From Sedimentisphaerales bacterium (GTDB taxonomy: Bacteria > Planctomycetota > Phycisphaerae > Sedimentisphaerales > SM23-30): DNA of 8,182 nt. A program made the position numbers and the translations under genes. This document shows, in pieces, positions 1 through 5,351 of the stretch. The DNA lies in assembly GCA_030640865.1 (NCBI GenBank), contig DAOWIP010000382.1:1-8182 (forward strand), written 5' to 3'. How positions within the stretch are numbered: position 1 is the first letter of the stretch; the number at the start of each line of letters is the position of its first letter. The notes under the pieces were generated by a model, which worked only from the letters and a program-made list of their open reading frames with translations, had not been told where the DNA came from and made no database searches.

Positions 1-471
1 AACATTGGTTTTGCTATTGTAATGACATCGCTTTTCATGGTTATTGGTGGTAACCAGTCCGTTACTGTATTCAGCGCGGAAATCGCGGAATTCCTGTGGG
101 TGCCGGCACCACATCTCAACACTGCTGTTACCGGTGGAAAACCTGAAATGCACACTTTGTACCTGCCCGGCGTTTTCGATTGCCGCTGCCCAGGCCGCCT
201 GCGGATTGTCGCATTCAGATCCAACGTAAACAAAAATCCCCAAGGCGATCACTAAAACAGCCGCGGCCGCTAACGCGGTACGCAAAGAGGAGCGCAGCCT
301 CACGCCGGAAAACAGCGAGGAGGCTATCTCCCCGCGTGAAGCTGTTTCTGCCCTCTTGACCTTCCATTGAACTTCAGGCAACGCACCCAGTAGCCGCTCA
401 CGCAGATACTGGTGATCTTGCCCGAATTCTTTATAATATTCTGGAAGGTCATTGTTTAAGGAGATGTTCAC
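1..471 (-). CDS. Single-pass membrane protein downstream of ECF sigma factor, candidate anti-sigma regulator (3' end off window)
   Basis: An open frame starts at GTG 471-469 and stays open to the left edge (157 residues visible, C-terminus missing). AGGA (481-484, read on the minus strand) lies 9 nt before the GTG, and no in-frame ATG is close, so the start is fairly secure. Residues 1-60 are polar and probably cytoplasmic. Residues 64-84 form one clear hydrophobic span (ALAAAAVLVIALGIFVYV). The part after it (from about 95) has the pattern QVQSVHFRFSTGN...VEMWCRHPQEFRDF, which recalls LolA/RseB-type extracytoplasmic beta-folds that begin by describing a weighted surface strand. The gene follows the sigma factor by 30 nt on the same strand, the usual place for an anti-sigma factor. 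The cytoplasmic part has no HxxxCxxC zinc-binding motif, so it is not a classical ZAS anti-sigma factor. The anti-sigma role is inferred from position and topology, not from a recognised family. It could instead be an envelope sensor or a target of the sigma factor. Confidence 0.75.
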   Translation of the reverse strand, partial: MNISLNNDLPEYYKEFGQDHQYLRERLLGALPEVQWKVKRAETASRGEIASSLFSGVRLRSSLRTALAAAAVLVIALGIFVYVGSECDNPQAAWAAAIENAGQVQSVHFRFSTGNSSVEMWCRHPQEFRDFRAEYSNGLVTTNNHEKRCHYNSKTNV

Positions 472-501
472 GATGGTTTTTCCTGCAGTTTCTATGTGTT
501 T

Positions 502-1038
502 CTATGTTTTGTCGGATTGTGTTAAATATTGTTCGATTTTCTCTCGCGCTTTAGCGAGCAGCCGATACAGCCCGCTACGTGATATATTCAATATTTTTTG
601 TGCCTGCTCGGCGTCCTGCTCCTGCAAATAATAAACGTGTAATGCCAATCGTTCTTTTTCGCTTAATTTACTGATTGCTTCTTTTAAGTCCAGCAATCGC
701 TCATCGGGGCTGTCTTTTTCTGTCGGTTCATCCTCATCCGGTGCCAAGCCTACCAGAATATGCCTGTCTCTAAATTTGCCCCGCCGGTATTCCCTGCAGA
801 CGTTTCTGGTAATACTTACCAGCCAGGCTCCAAACCGATCCGGATCATTTAGCTTATCCAGTTTGCTGTAGGCTCTTAAAAACACCTCCTGGGCCAAATC
901 CTGCGCCTGGCCCAAATCTTTTGTTGTGTCGTTGCAGATGGCCCGTACCAGCCGGGCGTATCTGTCATACAACCCACTGAAGGCCGTTTTATCGCCCTTG
1001 AGGGTTTCGAGGACCAAGGTCGCATCCGCAACAGTCAA
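502..1038 (-). CDS. ECF-type RNA polymerase sigma factor (sigma-70 family)
   Basis: With the TTG start at 1038-1036 the protein has 178 residues, normal for an ECF sigma factor. Region sigma2 covers about residues 20-86: LYDRYARLV, then QAQDLAQEVFLRAY (44-57, core-binding helix) and RFGAWLVSITRNVCREYRR (68-86, -10 recognition helix). An acidic linker (about 99-113) leads to sigma4 at about 115-172, with LSEKERLALHVYYLQEQ and a helix-turn-helix at 142-168 (ILNISRSGLYRLLAKAREKI) that reads the -35 element. The recognition helix SRSGLYRLL departs from the common SxGTVKSRL form. The frame extends to another TTG at 1119, but those 27 extra residues are atypical for the family and have no Shine-Dalgarno. 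TTG 1038 has GGAAGG (1046-1051), with AAGG 7 nt upstream, and sits downstream of a plausible promoter. There is no methionine codon in the frame. It is the first gene of a two-gene operon with the membrane protein at 1-471. Target genes cannot be read from this window. Confidence 0.92.
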   Translation of the reverse strand: MTVADATLVLETLKGDKTAFSGLYDRYARLVRAICNDTTKDLGQAQDLAQEVFLRAYSKLDKLNDPDRFGAWLVSITRNVCREYRRGKFRDRHILVGLAPDEDEPTEKDSPDERLLDLKEAISKLSEKERLALHVYYLQEQDAEQAQKILNISRSGLYRLLAKAREKIEQYLTQSDKT

Positions 1039-1089
1039 ACTACCACCTTCCAGCCGGGACTTATCAAAAGATAATATTACTCGGCCCTC

Positions 1090-1119
1090 ATAATAGTAGT
1101 GGCCGAATCCCGAAAACAA
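1090..1119 (-). promoter_or_regulatory. Possible sigma70-type promoter for the sigma factor operon
   Basis: Read on the minus strand, TATTAT (1095-1090) is a 5/6 match to -10. TTGTTT (1119-1114) is a 3/6 match to -35, with an 18-bp spacer. Transcription would begin near 1083 and give a leader of about 45 nt before TTG 1038. A short inverted repeat TCCCA...TGGGA (1121-1137) abuts the -35 side and could be an operator. The -35 is weak. An autoregulated ECF promoter elsewhere is an alternative. Confidence 0.35.
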
Positions 1120-1156
1120 GTCCCAGAAAAGTTGGGAAAATTACAATATTTAGTAG

Positions 1157-1178
1157 CCCCCGATGTAAAAACAGGGGG
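1157..1178. repeat. GC-clamped hairpin
   Basis: CCCCC (1157-1161) pairs with GGGGG (1174-1178). TGT (1164-1166) pairs with ACA (1171-1173) around an AAAA loop, leaving a 2-nt bulge (GA). The result is an 8-bp stem-loop. No U-run follows on either strand, so it is not a good intrinsic terminator. It is the first of three neighbouring hairpins and may be part of a repeat unit. Confidence 0.5.
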
Positions 1179-1190
1179 TAAAATTGCGAT

Positions 1191-1213
1191 AAAACGCGTT
1201 TTTTAGCGTTTTT
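1191..1213 (+). terminator. Terminator-like hairpin with T-tract, no obvious gene to terminate
   Basis: AAAACGC (1191-1197) pairs with GCGTTTT (1206-1212) around an 8-nt loop, and the T-tract runs to 1213. The shape resembles a rho-independent terminator on the plus strand. However, the upstream sigma gene lies on the other strand, so no plus-strand gene ends here. Any use would be to stop antisense or read-through transcription. It could equally be part of the repeat cluster. Confidence 0.3.
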
Positions 1214-1239
1214 GGGCGACCACATAGGCTCGCCCCTAC
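1214..1239 (-). repeat. REP-like palindromic intergenic element with GTAG head
   Basis: On the minus strand the element starts GTAG (1239-1236) and continues into an imperfect palindrome. GGGCGA (1235-1230) pairs with TCGCCC (1219-1214), followed by one bulged G, a further CC/GG pair and a TATGT loop. A GTAG head plus an imperfect palindrome is the layout of REP elements mobilised by RAYT (TnpA-REP, Y1 HUH) transposases. From memory, similar GGGCGA...TCGCCCCTAC sequences recur between genes in many environmental bacterial genomes. Only one copy is in this window, so its repetitive nature is inferred. No transposase gene is nearby. Confidence 0.5.
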
Positions 1240-1263
1240 TTTGTATAAGCTACGCGTAAAGCA

Positions 1264-1314
1264 TGCCACCCGTTGAACCATCCACCTCGAAGACTCGGTG
1301 GTTGCCACCCAACG
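1264..1314. repeat. Direct and inverted repeat with two competing hairpins
   Basis: TGCCACCC occurs twice (1264-1271 and 1303-1310). The copies are followed by GTTG and AACG, so CGTTG (1271-1275) can pair with CAACG (1310-1314) and close the unit. Inside, GGTGG (1297-1301) can pair either with CCACC at 1282-1286 or with CCACC at 1305-1309, so the two hairpins exclude each other. The design is compact and symmetric. No function can be read from it, and a small intergenic repeat is the simplest reading. Confidence 0.4.
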
Positions 1315-1344
1315 CCGTCCAGCTATACACTTATCAAATATATT

Positions 1345-1359
1345 TTTGGGCCGCCCAAA
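1345..1359. repeat. 15-bp near-perfect palindrome upstream of hflX promoter
   Basis: TTTGGGC (1345-1351) and GCCCAAA (1353-1359) are perfect inverted copies around a single C. The centre is about 50 bp upstream of the hflX -35 hexamer. The spacing fits a dimeric regulator's operator, while the lack of a loop argues against an RNA hairpin of full length. No regulator family is recognised. Confidence 0.3.
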
Positions 1360-1402
1360 TTAGCCAACGGTTCCTTTCAAGACTTACACTACTCATATTA
1401 TC

Positions 1403-1432
1403 TTGACATTCGTGTAATGAGAATTATATAAT
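1403..1432 (+). promoter_or_regulatory. Consensus sigma70 promoter for hflX
   Basis: TTGACA (1403-1408) and TATAAT (1427-1432) both match the housekeeping consensus at 6/6 with an 18-bp spacer. The predicted start of transcription is near 1439, leaving about 150 nt of leader before the hflX start. An inverted pair TTACAC (1384-1389) / GTGTAA (1412-1417) straddles the -35 and could let a regulator tune it, but the arms are short. Confidence 0.8.
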
Positions 1433-1453
1433 GAATCTATTAGTTGATGCCAG

Positions 1454-1525
1454 CGTCAAAAGTTTAGCTCGACCGTGATATCGGACTGGGATCGTAATTT
1501 TAGTGGTCGTTCGGCACTTTTGGCG
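1454..1525 (+). promoter_or_regulatory. Structured 5' leader of hflX
   Basis: Within the predicted leader, bases 1454-1463 (CGTCAAAAGT) pair with 1516-1525 (ACTTTTGGCG) over 10 bp with one G.U pair. Nested inside after a symmetric 6/6 internal loop, CGACC (1470-1474) pairs with GGTCG (1505-1509), extendable by two G.U pairs. A weak ACAT/ATGT hairpin (1529-1545) and a TTTTTT tract (1551-1556) follow. A short TGGTT/AACCA stem (1575-1590) ends exactly before the TTG start codon. The structure could act in attenuation, temperature response or mRNA stability. It matches no riboswitch class I recognise. Confidence 0.4.
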
Positions 1526-1590
1526 GAGACATCTATAAGTTATGTTCGTATTTTTTGTAAAAGCACTTGAGTGTTGGTTTGTCGTAACCA

Positions 1591-2922
1591 TTGGAGAATA
1601 AAAGAAACAGCCTTAAAGTAGCCTCGGAAACCGCCCTGTTGGTTAGTGTAATCCTTCCAGGCGGTTCCGTAGATGCTCATCAGTCGTTAAATGAGCTTGA
1701 ATCGCTTGTCCGGTCTGCCGGCGCAGGGGTAGTCGGTTATGTCTGCCAGAAGCGGTCCCGGGTCAATCCCGCTCTTTATGTCGGCAGGGGCAAGGCTGAG
1801 CAGATCGCCCAGCGGGCCGAGCAGTACGATGCCGATGTGGTAATTTTCGACAATAACCTTTCGCCTGCCCAGATTCGGGAACTGGAAAAGATTATTCACT
1901 GTAAAGTCCTGGACCGCAGTGAGTTAATTCTGGACATATTCGCTTCGCGTGCCCGTACCGCCGAGTCCAGACTCCAGGTGGAACTGGCCCAGTTGGAATA
2001 TACATACCCACGTCTGACCCGTATGTGGACTCACCTTGATACCGTGGTGGGTGGTGCCGCTGGGGGAGCCGCGGCAGCAGTTGGAGGAATCGGTACTCGC
2101 GGACCCGGCGAAAGCCAGCTCGAAATCGACCGCCGGCTGGTGCAGAAACGCATTGCTTCTCTGCGTCGGCAGATTCAGCAGATAGACAAGCGTAAAACCC
2201 GACAGGTAAAGTCCCGCAGTCAACATTTTACCGTCTCGCTCGTTGGCTATACCAACGCCGGCAAAAGTACGCTGCTGAACATGCTGACCGGTTCACAGGC
2301 ATTTGTCGCTGATCAACTATTTGCTACGCTTGATACCAAGACCACCCGCTGGAAGCTGAATCGTGATCTCTATGTATTGCTTAGCGATACTATTGGTTTC
2401 GTTCGGGATTTGCCTCACAATCTAATCGCTTCTTTTCACGCCACGCTTGAAGAGGCTATCCACGCCGATCTGCTGCTGCACGTGGTGGACGTTTCGCATC
2501 CACAAGCCGATCTGCAGATCAAGGCTGTTCACAATGTGCTGACGGAGTTGGGCTGTGATAAAAAGGATATTCTACTGGTACTGAATAAGACCGATCAATG
2601 CGATTCGACTGTTCGCCGTGATACGTTTATGACGCTTTATCCCAAAGCCGTTGCCATTTCCGCCCGTACCGGCGTGGGCATTGATCGGCTCATCGAGGTG
2701 GTTAGTGCCCGCGTTACCGGCGAGAATGTACGCTTGCGGGTTACGTGCACTCAGCAGGACGGCCGGGTGGCCGGCTTTCTTCGTGCCAATGGCACCCTTA
2801 TCTCTGAGGAATATCTTGATTCCCAGGTTATTCTGGAGGCATGGCTCGGCCGCAGGCAACTACCCGGCCTGCAACGACTAAAACCCTCCTCCTGCCGGAT
2901 AATCAATCCCTCGAAGGCATAA
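1591..2922 (+). CDS. hflX: GTPase HflX (ribosome-splitting/rescue factor)
   Basis: 443 residues, normal HflX length. The HflX N-terminal domain covers about 15-105 (ALLVSVILP..., NPALYVGRGKAEQI, VVIFDNNLSPAQIRELE). The middle helical linker runs to about 205 and includes the family signature GGIGTRGPGESQLE (165-178). The G domain has G1 GYTNAGKST (219-227), G2 around ATLDTKTT (245-252), G3 DTIGF (266-270), G4 NKTD (332-335) and G5 SART (357-360). A C-terminal extension follows to residue 443. HflX binds the 50S subunit near the peptidyl-transferase centre, splits stalled ribosomes and helps recovery from heat stress. The start is TTG 1591: an in-frame TAA lies at 1585-1587 and the next possible starts would cut into the first beta-strand. 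No proper Shine-Dalgarno precedes the TTG, and GGAG occurs just after it. The gene stands alone behind a consensus promoter and a structured leader, and converges with the minus-strand pair to its right. Confidence 0.95.
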   Translation: MENKRNSLKVASETALLVSVILPGGSVDAHQSLNELESLVRSAGAGVVGYVCQKRSRVNPALYVGRGKAEQIAQRAEQYDADVVIFDNNLSPAQIRELEKIIHCKVLDRSELILDIFASRARTAESRLQVELAQLEYTYPRLTRMWTHLDTVVGGAAGGAAAAVGGIGTRGPGESQLEIDRRLVQKRIASLRRQIQQIDKRKTRQVKSRSQHFTVSLVGYTNAGKSTLLNMLTGSQAFVADQLFATLDTKTTRWKLNRDLYVLLSDTIGFVRDLPHNLIASFHATLEEAIHADLLLHVVDVSHPQADLQIKAVHNVLTELGCDKKDILLVLNKTDQCDSTVRRDTFMTLYPKAVAISARTGVGIDRLIEVVSARVTGENVRLRVTCTQQDGRVAGFLRANGTLISEEYLDSQVILEAWLGRRQLPGLQRLKPSSCRIINPSKA

Positions 2923-2935
2923 ATTTATTATAGCA

Positions 2936-2952
2936 GGTGTGCAATACGCACC
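2936..2952. terminator. Weak hairpin between convergent genes
   Basis: GGTGTG (2936-2941) pairs with CGCACC (2947-2952), 6 bp with one G.U, around a CAATA loop. It sits in the 49-nt gap between the hflX stop and the stop of the convergent gene. It lacks a U-run on the plus side, so efficient intrinsic termination is doubtful. Confidence 0.25.
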
Positions 2953-2971
2953 TTACGCTTGCCCAATCGTA

Positions 2972-4117
2972 TTATCTGAACTCAATCCAGGCGTCGCGAA
3001 AGTATTTAATAGTGTCCCAGGGAGTTTCTATTGCGGTGTTACAACTGGCCGAGAGCATAAAGCGATGTTTATATGGCTGCATTTTGCGGAAAAGTTGTTC
3101 GATGTAATCGAAAATCTGTTTTTTTGTCGTCAGATTTGTGGTTTCCGATGCGCTTATGCCGCCTGTAATAATGAATCGGTCGGTGGTCAATTCCATCACC
3201 TCATCCAGTTCCACGTCTCCCAGCGGAGGGTAGGCAACACCTTCAAGGCCGTCCACACCCAGCGATGAGATGAGCTTGAGGTTATCCTTTTGTTGGCCGC
3301 AGGCATGAATAAAGAAATTCGAGCCGTGCGAATGACAGACGTCGGCGGCCTTTTCGTAGAAAGACGCACTGTATTTTTCGACTTGATTAGGCGGATGGAA
3401 CATTGTGTCCAGGTTGTCCATGCTCATCATGGCCGGCACACCCGCCGCGGCTATTTGCTCGACCAGATCAAGTTGTGCCTGCTCATGTATGCCGAGCAGC
3501 TCCATAACACGGTCTGGATGGTCCATCAAAAGGTATGTTGTGTCGATTGGTCCCATGGCAAAATGCAGCATTTTAAGGGGGCTGTACAGTTCACCAGCCA
3601 CGACCACACCATCAGGTCCGATTTTCCTTTGTTCCGCGGCGTAGTTTTCAGTTGAGAACTCCCATTGCTGGTCAAGCAGCAATTGCTCAAACGCATCGAG
3701 TTGGGACTCGTAATCGTTTATTAGGAACTCTTCCTGGACCAGAGTAGAGTTTTCAAAAACATAGCGTAAGCGTTCGGTGAGTGTGCCACGGCTGGTATGG
3801 TATGTTTTGGTAAATATCCTGTCTTTACCGTCCTGCCGCTCCTCCGCGGAAACATCAATAGAACTAAAAACACACTTGGCAAGCCCGCCAAACCAACATC
3901 GCTGCTGATCGCAGTAGATGTTTCTGCTGAACACATCCAGTTGTAAATACTTGATCATGTCCAGTTGTGTGCGGCAATCGGCGATTTCAGGCGGCAGTTT
4001 ATTATGATACTTATGATGGGCGAACCACTGCCAGAAATTGGGGGCGAACACTAAACGTCGCGGCGTCTGCCTTTGAAGAACCGACTTGACATCCGATGAT
4101 ATTTCTGTGGTGTTCAT
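2972..4117 (-). CDS. Uroporphyrinogen decarboxylase superfamily protein, MtaA/CmuA-like putative methyltransferase
   Basis: 381 residues with the TIM-barrel pattern of the URO-D superfamily. Visible blocks are VVVAGELYSPLKMLHFAMG (171-189), the acidic MDNLDTMF (233-240), FFIHACGQ (268-275), LGVDGLEGVAYPP (286-298), FIITGGIS (315-322) and LSASCNTAIETPWDTIKYF (355-373). His271 and Cys273, followed by Cys359, reproduce the H-x-C-Xn-C zinc site of corrinoid:coenzyme-M-type methyltransferases (MtaA, MtbA, CmuA). True HemE enzymes lack this site. A methyl-transfer reaction on a thiol or other zinc-activated substrate is therefore more likely than heme synthesis, but the substrate is unknown. No corrinoid-protein gene is in the window. 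ATG 4117 lies 2 nt after the ribD stop; GGGAG is about 13 nt upstream inside ribD, so translational coupling is likely. It converges with hflX. Confidence 0.85.
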   Translation of the reverse strand: MNTTEISSDVKSVLQRQTPRRLVFAPNFWQWFAHHKYHNKLPPEIADCRTQLDMIKYLQLDVFSRNIYCDQQRCWFGGLAKCVFSSIDVSAEERQDGKDRIFTKTYHTSRGTLTERLRYVFENSTLVQEEFLINDYESQLDAFEQLLLDQQWEFSTENYAAEQRKIGPDGVVVAGELYSPLKMLHFAMGPIDTTYLLMDHPDRVMELLGIHEQAQLDLVEQIAAAGVPAMMSMDNLDTMFHPPNQVEKYSASFYEKAADVCHSHGSNFFIHACGQQKDNLKLISSLGVDGLEGVAYPPLGDVELDEVMELTTDRFIITGGISASETTNLTTKKQIFDYIEQLFRKMQPYKHRFMLSASCNTAIETPWDTIKYFRDAWIEFR

Positions 4118-4119
4118 AG

Positions 4120-5229
4120 TTACACTAAATCTCCCTCAATTAAGACATCACCGGCGAATTGCTCAATACTTACATTTTTCAACCGAGCTATAGTATCAGT
4201 AAAGGTGATCGCAGGTACATTTTTGTCGCCTATGATAACAGGTGCGATATAGACCATTATTCTGTCGGCCAACTCTTGTTGCCGGAACGTTTTTAATATT
4301 GTTGCCCCACCTTCAACCAACACATCAGTAACTCCCAGTTGGCCCAGGTCTTTCAGTACCGCTTTTGGGTCGAGCCGACCATCTTTTTCCGGTGCCGCTC
4401 TGACTTGGCAGTCGCATTCATCCAGGGCATCGATTTTTTGCCACTGCTGATCGATAGTCCTTTGCAGGGTGTAGATTTCCAGCGGTGCTTTATTGACAGT
4501 TCGAACTAATTGGCTTTCGAGTGGAATGCGTAAATGACTGTCGAGCACTACTCGCCGCGGCTGCCATGAGCTTTTTCCAAACCGCACGGTCAGTAGCGGA
4601 TCGTCCGCCAGTACTGTTCCGATGCCTACTAAAACAGCACCGCAACGGCTGCGAACGCCGTGCACATGCCGCCGTGCCTTTTCATTTGTTATCCATCGCT
4701 GTTTTGCCTTGGCAGGCCAGGCGAGTTTACCGTCGATGCTCTGTGCCCATTTGAGAGTTACAAACGGCAAACCGGTTTTTTGCAGTTTGAAGAAGCCGGT
4801 ATTCAGCCGGCGAGCCTCCTTTTCACAGCAGCCCATTTTTACTTCAATGCCCTGTTCGGTAAGCCACTTTGCCCCATTGCCGGCGACCAGTTCGCATTCA
4901 TCCAACGTAGCGATTTCCACACAATAGATACCGGCTTGTTGAATTGCCTCGGTACAGGGCGGTGTTTTACCGTGATGGCAGCACGGCTCCAGGGTTACGA
5001 ACATTGTCGCCCCGGCTGGGTCATTGCCTTTTTTACGGCAGCTTTTAATCGCCTCCACCTCCGCGTGCGGACCGCCGAATCGCTTATGATAACCCGAACC
5101 GATTACCCTGTTTTCTTTGACGATTACCGCTCCGACCCGCGGGTTGGGCGCCACTTTGCCCGCCCCCTTTTCTGCCAGCCGCAACGCCTGTCGCATATAT
5201 TTTGACCGCTGTTTCTCGTCCATGCTCAT
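4120..5229 (-). CDS. ribD: Bifunctional riboflavin biosynthesis deaminase/reductase RibD
   Basis: 369 residues, normal for RibD. The N-terminal cytidine-deaminase-like domain (about 1-145) has APNPRVGAVIV (27-37), HAE (55-57) and EPCCHHGKTPPC (81-92). His55, Cys83 and Cys92 hold the zinc and Glu57 is the proton shuttle. The C-terminal reductase domain (about 155-365) has TLKWAQSIDGKLA (158-170), GAVLVGIGTVLADDPLLTVR (197-216) and LVEGGATIL (304-312) for NADPH and substrate binding. Together the domains deaminate 2,5-diamino-6-ribosylamino-pyrimidinone phosphate and reduce its ribose, two steps of riboflavin synthesis in the cytoplasm. All key residues are intact. ATG 5229 and ATG 5223 are both possible starts, since the protein begins M-S-M-D. 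TATAAT ends directly before the first ATG, which may favour a leaderless start at the second. No other rib genes are adjacent. The URO-D-like gene follows after 2 nt. Confidence 0.95.
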   Translation of the reverse strand: MSMDEKQRSKYMRQALRLAEKGAGKVAPNPRVGAVIVKENRVIGSGYHKRFGGPHAEVEAIKSCRKKGNDPAGATMFVTLEPCCHHGKTPPCTEAIQQAGIYCVEIATLDECELVAGNGAKWLTEQGIEVKMGCCEKEARRLNTGFFKLQKTGLPFVTLKWAQSIDGKLAWPAKAKQRWITNEKARRHVHGVRSRCGAVLVGIGTVLADDPLLTVRFGKSSWQPRRVVLDSHLRIPLESQLVRTVNKAPLEIYTLQRTIDQQWQKIDALDECDCQVRAAPEKDGRLDPKAVLKDLGQLGVTDVLVEGGATILKTFRQQELADRIMVYIAPVIIGDKNVPAITFTDTIARLKNVSIEQFAGDVLIEGDLV

Positions 5230-5257
5230 ATTATACTCTTTGCCTACCGGTTTTAAA
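5230..5257 (-). promoter_or_regulatory. Candidate promoter of ribD, possibly giving a leaderless mRNA
   Basis: On the minus strand TATAAT (5235-5230) is a perfect -10 that abuts ATG 5229. TTTAAA (5257-5252) is a 4/6 match to -35 with a 16-bp spacer. The expected start of transcription, 7 nt past the hexamer, is position 5223, the A of the second in-frame ATG. If used, translation would begin there without a leader. The weak Shine-Dalgarno before 5229 (AAAGAG) agrees, but an upstream promoter cannot be excluded. Confidence 0.4.
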
Positions 5258-5291
5258 AGAGTTTTTAGCCTTGTTATTAAATGGGATTCTT

Positions 5292-5322
5292 TTTACAATC
5301 CACACTGGTCTAATGTTATAAC
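5292..5322 (+). promoter_or_regulatory. Extended -10 promoter for the small membrane protein
   Basis: TGTTATAAC (5314-5322) is an extended -10, TGn followed by TATAAC (5/6). TTTACA (5292-5297) is a 5/6 match to -35, but the spacer is a long 19 bp, which the TG extension may offset. Transcription would begin near 5329, about 23 nt before ATG 5352. It is divergent from the ribD promoter in the same 122-bp gap. Confidence 0.45.
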
Positions 5323-5351
5323 GCAATTGATTATTTTTAGGAGTATCGATA

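Larger units (their letters stand above)
1039..1590. other. Long intergenic region between divergent sigma-factor operon and hflX
   Basis: I find no credible coding frame in these 552 nt. From left to right it holds the presumed sigma promoter (1090-1119), three adjacent hairpins (1157-1178, 1191-1213, 1214-1239), palindromes TACGCGTA (1251-1258) and GCATGC (1261-1266), a nested repeat (1264-1314), a palindrome (1345-1359), the hflX promoter (1403-1432) and its structured leader. The density of palindromes between 1157 and 1359 suggests accumulated small intergenic repeats rather than one regulatory site. Individual elements are listed separately. Confidence 0.6.

Noticed and set aside
22..255. 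Plus-strand frames at the left edge
   Set aside because: They overlap the minus-strand membrane protein, which has a ribosome site, a clear membrane span and operon context. The plus frames have none of these.
1039..1119. N-terminal extension of the sigma factor to TTG 1119
   Set aside because: The extra 27 residues do not match the family, have no Shine-Dalgarno, and overlap the likely promoter.
1157..1314. CRISPR array
   Set aside because: The palindromes differ from each other and are not evenly spaced. There are no repeat-spacer units and no cas genes.
1431..1478. Short upstream open frame in the hflX leader (ATG 1431, stop at 1476-1478)
   Set aside because: The ATG overlaps the -10 hexamer and would not be transcribed from the predicted start. 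No ribosome site precedes it.
1590..1650. Frameshifted or upstream ATG start of hflX
   Set aside because: An in-frame TAA at 1585-1587 blocks extension, and downstream candidates (CTG 1636, TTG 1639) would remove part of the first conserved strand.
2939..3655. Plus-strand open frames (2939-3268, 3290-3655) downstream of hflX
   Set aside because: They are antisense to the URO-D-like gene, whose motifs are intact, and have no start signals. They are shadows.
4660..5205. 181-residue plus-strand open frame over ribD
   Set aside because: It is entirely antisense to the well-supported ribD reading frame, has no ribosome site, and its composition is that of a reverse-frame shadow.
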